Below, one piece after another: positions 58,801-64,000 of a stretch of 64,000 bases of DNA. Location of the stretch: assembly GCA_013335405.1 (NCBI GenBank), contig JAAXVR010000009.1, forward strand, positions 1-64,000. The letters are read 5' to 3'. Both the position numbers and the translations under genes were made by a program. Below the pieces are notes generated by a model. It had not been told where the DNA came from. It made no database searches and saw only the letters and a list, made by a program, of their open reading frames with translations. This DNA is from Chlorobiaceae bacterium. Its GTDB lineage: Bacteria; Bacteroidota; Chlorobiia; Chlorobiales; Chlorobiaceae. Positions within the stretch are counted from its first letter, which is position 1. Every line of letters begins with the position of its first letter.

Positions 58801-59240
58801 GTGCCCCTGGTCGATTTCCTGTCGTTGATCAGGAGGTTCACATCGCCTTCCCTGATCCAGAGTTTTTTGAGTTCATCGATTTCCACACCATTCGCGATGG
58901 CTTTTGCAAGGAAGATGCCGTTTATGCCGCCGGCCGACGTACCGGAGATGATATCGATGACGAATTTCCTCGGCAGTGCGGCATTATCATGCAGCCGGGA
59001 GTGTATTTCGTCTTCACCGGCAGCTCCTTGCGTTGCATAAGCGGCTTTTCGGTATACCTTTTCAGCCAGATCGAGTTCATCATAACAGACAAGGGGTTTC
59101 AGATCTTCATCGGAAGCAGTAGCCCTGACCATGCGCAGCAATTCCTGTGTGATACCGTTCATGTAGATGGCCAGAGAGACCCCTCCGTACATGACAATGG
59201 CAAAACGTACTTCGGTTTTCGGGGATGATGCGCATGTCAT
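55836..59240 (-). CDS. patatin-like phospholipase with C-terminal membrane region
   Basis: 1134 residues from the preferred ATG at 59240. The N-terminal patatin domain has the oxyanion loop YGGVSLAIYMNG, the nucleophile motif GTSAGG (S102) and the catalytic-Asp motif FGDGGYLDNRP. The middle (~350-950) matches my recollection of the DUF3376-type long patatin. The last ~160 residues contain about four hydrophobic helices, so it is anchored in the membrane. It should cleave acyl esters of phospholipids or glycolipids. It is convergent with the kinase and 75 bp after the Ca-ATPase on the same strand. Confidence 0.84.
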   Translation of the reverse strand: MTCASSPKTEVRFAIVMYGGVSLAIYMNGITQELLRMVRATASDEDLKPLVCYDELDLAEKVYRKAAYATQGAAGEDEIHSRLHDNAALPRKFVIDIISGTSAGGINGIFLAKAIANGVEIDELKKLWIREGDVNLLINDRKSTRGTGLSLQHVPQSLFNSQRMYGKLFEAFRKMDEEGKAESGKRTDAPLVDKLDLFVTATDILGLTLPIKLSDRTVYERRHRTVFRFSCNFGNGLTWNDFRSENNPFLAFAARCTSSFPFAFEPMRLGDIDEVFSKGAAENVQWKRFFKGYPDKEESGKVIYHRRSFGDGGYLDNRPFSYAIEAISERRTDYPIERKLLYIEPVPEHPEKETEREEKPDALVNSLDALLKLPRYETIREDIEKIIERNRLNLRIERILADMEQDRSDACWKPQYEEFYREWAESGRKGEEPLWAKPQLDDREWGSLDLIDMTRRNGPGYIAYHRLEISAVTDDFGRLLARVGGFEENSDYFLVFRDLARAWRKMTYIEKRTGEEKAGKETLNAFLHTFDLTFPMRRLKFLLRQIDRLYLASDERLIGEVNLLVNRMNIGAVPGEAVSLSAEDGAGESVMIRQELLDIKKRVNACLDSLEGAGRTLRLRFSPKTGEIGKPQPAISASGPLLEPVSKLVGLLVDNPDIRKEVSERNGKADRDRHVSGKEPSEDPFAAVLQYFLLNSGGGVTQASRFSTGDESPGERKAFDFVEKNPDAVTAFDDIRAVVRTMMTTSIESSDHECRRLLGIEPGGKEHDFAGGDAVRAILKNYYLHYTDFDRVIYPMIYGTGINDTGQIDILRISPEDAKTLVDQEEQKLKKLSGTALGNFGAFMEKRWRQNDIMWGQLDGAERILSALVHGKEAGRRLTGEAQAAIVLETIMNRPGGRVGKTEILDLLSEPFMHTESGERDEQALSDFIGKLKENAGPLREQLDLHIDDGELRDHYLAAFGENKALEPGNALKNAARAVTVTGKILSGIADKYRISGRNLLSIIIRAGTFLLLLLEAAVPRSMARLVFIHWIKLLYLFETVLFAASFVFVNDSVQRFALIAFALTLSVHVTVTWLNGILLRRNKIGGFLKGLAMVVVLALVTLGVVLIAGLAGGDGRLWHILNNVHQWLAEIRG

Positions 59241-59314
59241 AGTTGCAGGTTCTTTTGCGTTTGAAAAAATCACGACGGACACTCGGGTATACAAACGGGA
59301 AACGCCTGAAGAGA

Positions 59315-62002
59315 CTACAAAGGACCCAGAACTCCTTTCCTGATCAGGATTTTCAGGAATTCAATGACCGGAATGACCGTAACCGAGGCGAGGATGACCA
59401 CTATCCAGTCTTCAGGGGTCAGCAGATAGGTACTGAAGGGTACGCGCAATGCCGGAAGAGCGATAATCAAGCCGAGCAGCACAAGCTCCCAGGCAATCGC
59501 GAGATTGAGCCATCTGTTCGCAAAGGGGCGTTTGAGGATGGAATCCTTCTCGGAACGGAAATTATAGGCCTTGAAAAACTGTATGAGCACAAGCGAAACG
59601 AAGGTCATGGTCATGGACTCCTTGAGGGATCTGCCCGACGCCAGTGCCCACTGGAAAAGCGAAAGGTTGACGATGGTCGACCAGATCCCGCCGGTAAGCA
59701 TGAGCGCAACAACGGAACGAGAAAATATCCCTTTTTTCGGATCGTTCGGCCGGCGCTTCATGATATCGCGTTCTGCCGGGTCGACCGCAAGCGCAAGGGC
59801 GGGAAGCCCGTCGGTTGCGAGATTTACGTAAAGAATCTGCACTGCCGTCAGGGGAAGGGGAATTCCCATCAGGGTTGCGGATGCCATGAGCCCAAGCTCG
59901 CCGATATTTGACGAAAGCAGATAGGTGAGGTATTTCCTGATGTTATCGTAGATACCCCTGCCTTCCTCGACAGCCGCAACGATCGATGCGAAATTGTCAT
60001 CGGTGAGCATCATGGCCGAAGCCTCCTTCGAGACCTCGGTGCCGGTGATCCCCATGGAGATGCCGATATCTGCTTTTTTAAGCGCCGGCGCATCGTTTAC
60101 CCCGTCCCCGGTCATCGCCACAACCTCTCCGTTCTTCTGCAATGCTTCGACAATCCGCAATTTGTGTTCTGGAGCTACCCTGGCAAAAACGGATATGGAA
60201 GAGCAGGCATGGCGCAACGCCTCTTCAGTCATGGCATTGAGCATCACCCCGGTCACGACGGATGAACCTTCCCGCAGGATACCGAGTTCCCTCGCGATGG
60301 CTTCCGCCGTGAGGGGATGGTCGCCGGTAATCATGACCGGCCTGATACCGGCATCGACGCATCGCCGGACAGCTTCCCTGGCTTCGCTCCTCGGGGGATC
60401 GATCATGCCTGCAAAACCGATGAATATCATGCTCCTTGAGGCCGTGCCGATATCGGAAACCTCACTGAAAGCAAAGCCGAGAACACGCAGCGCTTTTTTC
60501 CCGAGATTGTCGGCTTCCCGGAGAAGCGAAGAGCGCCGTTTTTCGTCGAGTTCCACGACCCCTTCGTCGGTCATGAGGGATGAACAGTCGGGAAGTAGCA
60601 TCTCGGGGGCTCCCTTGCAATAGGCTTTCAGGGAAGAACCGGCCCGGTTGAGGGTAATCATCCTGCGTGTTTCGGAAGAAAATGGCAGTTCATCAAGACG
60701 CTCATGGAGTTCCTGCAAGCGGAGCTCGTCCAGCCCTGCCTTGCGCGCTGCGACAAGCAGAGCACCTTCGGTCGGATCGCCGGTGATCGACCATTTTCCC
60801 TCCCCGTTCTTCTTGAGACGGGCGTCATTGCACAGAACACCTGCAAGAAGAAGCTCCCGAAGCGTTACCGGCAGCTCACCTCCGTCCGGGGAGGCGAACT
60901 CTCCTTCAGGAACGTAGCCTGATCCGCTCACCTCAACCAGCCTGCCTGAAACATGGAATGCCCTGACGGTCATTTCATCGCGGGTAAGGGTCCCGGTCTT
61001 GTCTGAACAGATCACCGTGGTGCTTCCGAGGGTTTCGACAACAGGAAGACGGCGTATGAGCGCGTTGCGTTTCACCATGCGCTGAACCCCGAGGGCGAGA
61101 GAGATGGTGACGACAGCCGGAAGAGCCTCGGGAACGACGGCGACTGCAAGGGCGATGCCGAAAATCAGGATCTCGATGAAAGGCTGTCCCCTGAAAAAGC
61201 CGAGAATAACGATAAACAGGACAATGACGGATGCTGCCTTCGCCAGGGCGGTGCCTACCTTGTCCAGGTTTTTCTGGAGGGGTGTTTTTTCGCTTTCGAC
61301 GGTCTGGAGCAAGGCCGCGATGCGGCCGAATTCGGTCTGCATACCCGTTTCGGTAACTACGGCAACAGCCCGGCCATAGCTTATGGATGTTCCGGCAAAG
61401 ACCATATTCTTGCGGTCGCCGGGCCCGGCATCGGCAGCCGCCTTGCCTGCCGCATCTTTTTCCGAAGGCAGCGACTCCCCGGTGAGGGCTGCCTCATCCG
61501 CCCTCAGGTTGCTCGCCTGCACAAGCCTTGCATCCGCAGTCACCCTGTCACCCGCCGAAAGAAGGATGATATCCCCGGGCACAATGCCTTCGGCTTCGAT
61601 GACGATTTCCTGGCCGTCACGCTTGACCCTTGCAAGAGGAGCCGCCATTTTCCTGAGCGCTTCGATAGCTTTTTCAGCACGGTACTCCTGGAAAAAACCG
61701 AGAAGTACGGCAAAAATGACGATGACGGCGATCGCCACCGCTTCCATGGCGTGGCCCAGAAAGGCGGAAAGCACCGTCGCAATAAGGAGAGTAATGATAA
61801 GCACATTCCTGAACTGCTGAAGAAGAAGTACCCAGGGGCTTGTCTTCTTTTCGGCAAGAATGCGGTTAGGGCCTGCGGTACCAAGCCGTATTACTGCTTC
61901 TGCTGAGGTCAGGCCTCCTGGGGCAGAACCCGTTTTTTCAAAAACCTCTTCAAGATGCAATGAGTGGAAAGGAAGAGTGTCCTTTTTCAGATCAGGAATC
62001 AT
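59315..62002 (-). CDS. P-type Ca2+-transporting ATPase (SERCA/PMA1-like)
   Basis: 895 residues of the type IIA/B P-type ATPase family. TGES (174-177) is the actuator motif, D334KTGTLT is the phosphorylation site and TGDGVNDAPALKKADIG is present. Ca2+ site positions: VVPEALPAVVT in helix 4 (Ala replaces the usual Gly), SSNIGELG in helix 5 and NLATDGLPAL in helix 6. These fit calcium rather than copper, zinc or potassium pumps. It lies between the FAD dehydrogenase and the patatin gene, all on the minus strand. The ion is inferred. Confidence 0.86.
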   Translation of the reverse strand: MIPDLKKDTLPFHSLHLEEVFEKTGSAPGGLTSAEAVIRLGTAGPNRILAEKKTSPWVLLLQQFRNVLIITLLIATVLSAFLGHAMEAVAIAVIVIFAVLLGFFQEYRAEKAIEALRKMAAPLARVKRDGQEIVIEAEGIVPGDIILLSAGDRVTADARLVQASNLRADEAALTGESLPSEKDAAGKAAADAGPGDRKNMVFAGTSISYGRAVAVVTETGMQTEFGRIAALLQTVESEKTPLQKNLDKVGTALAKAASVIVLFIVILGFFRGQPFIEILIFGIALAVAVVPEALPAVVTISLALGVQRMVKRNALIRRLPVVETLGSTTVICSDKTGTLTRDEMTVRAFHVSGRLVEVSGSGYVPEGEFASPDGGELPVTLRELLLAGVLCNDARLKKNGEGKWSITGDPTEGALLVAARKAGLDELRLQELHERLDELPFSSETRRMITLNRAGSSLKAYCKGAPEMLLPDCSSLMTDEGVVELDEKRRSSLLREADNLGKKALRVLGFAFSEVSDIGTASRSMIFIGFAGMIDPPRSEAREAVRRCVDAGIRPVMITGDHPLTAEAIARELGILREGSSVVTGVMLNAMTEEALRHACSSISVFARVAPEHKLRIVEALQKNGEVVAMTGDGVNDAPALKKADIGISMGITGTEVSKEASAMMLTDDNFASIVAAVEEGRGIYDNIRKYLTYLLSSNIGELGLMASATLMGIPLPLTAVQILYVNLATDGLPALALAVDPAERDIMKRRPNDPKKGIFSRSVVALMLTGGIWSTIVNLSLFQWALASGRSLKESMTMTFVSLVLIQFFKAYNFRSEKDSILKRPFANRWLNLAIAWELVLLGLIIALPALRVPFSTYLLTPEDWIVVILASVTVIPVIEFLKILIRKGVLGPL

Positions 62003-62096
62003 TGGTTTCCGATAGTATGTCTGTCTTCAGCAAACCGGGATCCGGAGACCGGTTTCCGGTCTGAAGCTTAGGGTATGCAGTATCCAGGCAGTTCGA

Positions 62097-64000
62097 TTAA
62101 AAAGTCACCTTTGAAGCTTTTGCCGCCTGGTTCCTGAACATGTCCATCCACCCGGATCCCGAATATTTTTCAGCAATTGCGACTGCGATATGCTTGGGAA
62201 GAATGCCAAGATCGAGGTTCCGCCCGAGCCCCTGCACACAGGAGGGACAGTTTGTCAGCATGATGATGCCGCTTTTTCCGTCAAGGGATTCACGGATAGC
62301 CTCCCTTTTGCGCTGCAGCATCGAATCGGTGATGTCAGGCCGGGAAAGCGATAGCGTCCCCGCTTCGGAACAGCAGTGCGGCACAGCGGTGACGCTGCCG
62401 AAACCCCCCAAGCTCCGAAGGGTCGGAAGGGCTTTTCCCGAAAGCGAGTCATGGCATGGCGCATGGTAAAGGAATTCTCCCCTGGCATCGAGCTTGAGGC
62501 CCTGTTGCTGGAGGTACGATGCTATATCGACAATCCTGCCGCCGAACAGTTTTCCGGTCTCCACCTCGTCAAGTCCATCCATGCAGGTGCCGCAGGTAAC
62601 GACGCAGGCGTCAAAATCCAGGTAAGAAAACATCTCCCTGATCTGGCTGAAAAGCACGGTATTCCTGAGGACGATACTCGAATGCTGCGAGATCTTGGCG
62701 TTTACATGCGCCGGAAAACCGCAGCAGAGAAAAGGAGGCGGCAGGACAACCGTTGTACCGGTCTCGAGAAGCAGGTGTATTGCCGCCATGGCAATGGATG
62801 AATTCAGCCGTTCCGAACCGCAGCCGGGAAAATAGAAAACGGTACTCCTTGCCGTACCTGAGGGTTCGAAAACAAGAACCTGGTCCTGGCCGCAATCCGG
62901 AATGACATCCCGTAGAGTCTGGTCGGAAACCGGCGGCACCGGAGAACGCATGAGCTTCAGTGGATAAAAAACCGGAGGATTGTTTTCAGGCTGTATGGGC
63001 GCAGTCAGCATGGTCCCCGCACGCTGGACCGCACCACCACCGCGAAGCACTGTCCGGCGGAAAAATGCATTGAAGGGTACTGACCTGCTTTCGAGATACC
63101 GAAGCGTCATTTCCGTAATTGGGGAAGAGTGCTTGAAACCCCATTCGGAAAGGATTTCGCGCTCCAGCACCGATACTTCGCCCGTGTCTATGTTGACCGG
63201 ACAGGGTTTGAGACATTTATGACAGATCGTACAGTGGTCTGCGACCTCCTCAAGCCATTTCAGGAGCTCGAAGTCGGTGGTGCGTTCCCGCTGGGCATCG
63301 AAAAGAAGCGCTTCTATGAGGGAACCGATGGCGAGGTTCTTGTTTCGGGGATGATAGAACATGCCCCGGGAAGGGTAATAAACACAGCAGTCCGTCTTGC
63401 ACTTGCCGCATCGTATGCAGTAGTCGACCTTCTTTGACAGCTCGGCGATCTGCGCCCTTTTGAGAATGTGCGCTTCAAGTTCGAGCAGATTGAAGGAAGG
63501 GGTGAAAATATAGTCGAGCACCCTGTAATCCTCGAGTTTGCCCGGATTCATGATGCCCTTCGGATCTATTCTGCTGCGATAGCGGGTCAGTTCATCCACG
63601 ATTTTCGGGTCGAGGTACTTCAGTTTCGTAACCCCGATGCCGTGTTCTCCGGATACGACGCCTCCAAGGGATACCACTTTTTCCATGACAATGTCGATAA
63701 CCTTGTCGGCACGCTCGAGCATGGAGCGATCATTTGAAAGGACCGGAACATTGACATGTACATTACCGTCGCCGGCGTGCATGTGGGTAGCCAGCACGAT
63801 CCTCCTGTTGCGTTCATGCTGGTAGGCCTCGTCGAAAGAAGCCTGAAGCGAGGGATAGCCCTGCACCAGTTCCCCGAGCTCGCCGGTGAATTCGTGCATG
63901 ATACCGAGAGAGCGCAGCACTTCAGGGGCTGCCGCCACGACACGTTCATCGAAAAGCCTGCAGAGTTCAAGACCGGCAGGCACCTTGGAGGCGAATTGCC
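62097..64000 (-). CDS. FAD-linked oxidase/Fe-S dehydrogenase fusion (partial, C-terminal part)
   Basis: The reading frame runs through the window end, so the start and FAD-binding N-terminus lie outside. Visible: an FAD-oxidase C-terminal part (HMHAGDGNVHVNVPVL, GEHGIGVTKLKYL), two ferredoxin motifs (CIRCGKCKTDCCVYYP and CTICHKCLKPCP), and a C-terminal CCG-type domain pair (CCGFPAHVNA, HAPCHDS, CCSEAGTLSLSRP). The layout matches quinone-linked D-lactate or glycolate dehydrogenases of the large Dld type. The substrate is not known. About 634 codons are visible. Confidence 0.87.
   Translation of the reverse strand, partial: QFASKVPAGLELCRLFDERVVAAAPEVLRSLGIMHEFTGELGELVQGYPSLQASFDEAYQHERNRRIVLATHMHAGDGNVHVNVPVLSNDRSMLERADKVIDIVMEKVVSLGGVVSGEHGIGVTKLKYLDPKIVDELTRYRSRIDPKGIMNPGKLEDYRVLDYIFTPSFNLLELEAHILKRAQIAELSKKVDYCIRCGKCKTDCCVYYPSRGMFYHPRNKNLAIGSLIEALLFDAQRERTTDFELLKWLEEVADHCTICHKCLKPCPVNIDTGEVSVLEREILSEWGFKHSSPITEMTLRYLESRSVPFNAFFRRTVLRGGGAVQRAGTMLTAPIQPENNPPVFYPLKLMRSPVPPVSDQTLRDVIPDCGQDQVLVFEPSGTARSTVFYFPGCGSERLNSSIAMAAIHLLLETGTTVVLPPPFLCCGFPAHVNAKISQHSSIVLRNTVLFSQIREMFSYLDFDACVVTCGTCMDGLDEVETGKLFGGRIVDIASYLQQQGLKLDARGEFLYHAPCHDSLSGKALPTLRSLGGFGSVTAVPHCCSEAGTLSLSRPDITDSMLQRKREAIRESLDGKSGIIMLTNCPSCVQGLGRNLDLGILPKHIAVAIAEKYSGSGWMDMFRNQAAKASKVTF

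Overview
This window looks like chromosomal DNA of a green sulfur bacterium (Chlorobiales; Chlorobium, Pelodictyon or Prosthecochloris type). The evidence is a bchC-type bacteriochlorophyllide dehydrogenase (22423-23379), a sulfide:quinone oxidoreductase-like flavoprotein (37290-38744), an anaerobe-type hybrid cluster protein, a C-terminal LuxR-type helix-turn-helix of the Bacteroidota/Chlorobiota style, and several proteins I know only as lineage-restricted hypotheticals. Genes are dense and on both strands. I saw no rRNA, tRNA, CRISPR array, transposase or integrase. The species cannot be named from the sequence alone.

Layout. 1-2.9 kb: a RidA-like gene facing a compact thiamin run (TenI-like, thiE, thiD, all overlapping). 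2.9-8.6 kb, minus strand: nrnA-like phosphoesterase, leucyl aminopeptidase, alpha/beta hydrolase, coiled-coil lipoprotein, UDP-glucose dehydrogenase. 8.9-14.5 kb, plus strand: rlmN, a conserved unknown, adk (with its own terminator), priA, DoxX. 14.8-19.4 kb, minus strand: DUF3109, rpoN, hslV, hslU, aroQ. 19.6-26.9 kb, plus strand: folD, radA, a small membrane protein, bchC, then the ATPase and one permease of a nucleoside-type ABC importer, separated by an 847-bp island holding one small orphan ORF. 27-37 kb: a Lys/Ala-rich DUF2934 protein, PASTA protein, polyprenyl synthase, tatC, esterase, coaE, lipoproteins, Fe-superoxide dismutase, an rRNA methyltransferase, a nucleotidase and a thioredoxin-TPR protein.

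37-49.9 kb is the redox, metal and stress-rich part: the SQR-like gene with a 52-residue companion gene and terminator; an autoregulated-looking Rrf2, Fe-S protein, TPR, hcp operon with a palindromic operator; a methyltransferase-like protein and an unusual STAS-like/coiled-coil/LuxR regulator; a Dps-like ferritin with a cysteine pair; a type II NADH dehydrogenase; and a divergent dmeR/dmeF metal-efflux pair. 50.5-64 kb: a TPM-domain pair, a 1-kb gene-poor stretch, a four-PAS hybrid histidine kinase, a 1134-residue membrane-anchored patatin, a Ca2+-type P-ATPase, and the C-terminal part of an FAD/Fe-S dehydrogenase that runs off the window end.

The genes most worth following up are the small SQR companion, the Rrf2-hcp operon with its incomplete second ferredoxin motif, the ABC-transporter island, the Lys/Ala/Pro-rich DUF2934 protein and the patatin/Ca-ATPase pair. 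I did not find a clear-cut new defence or mobile system. Coordinates come from reading the sequence; family names come from motif recognition without database searches.
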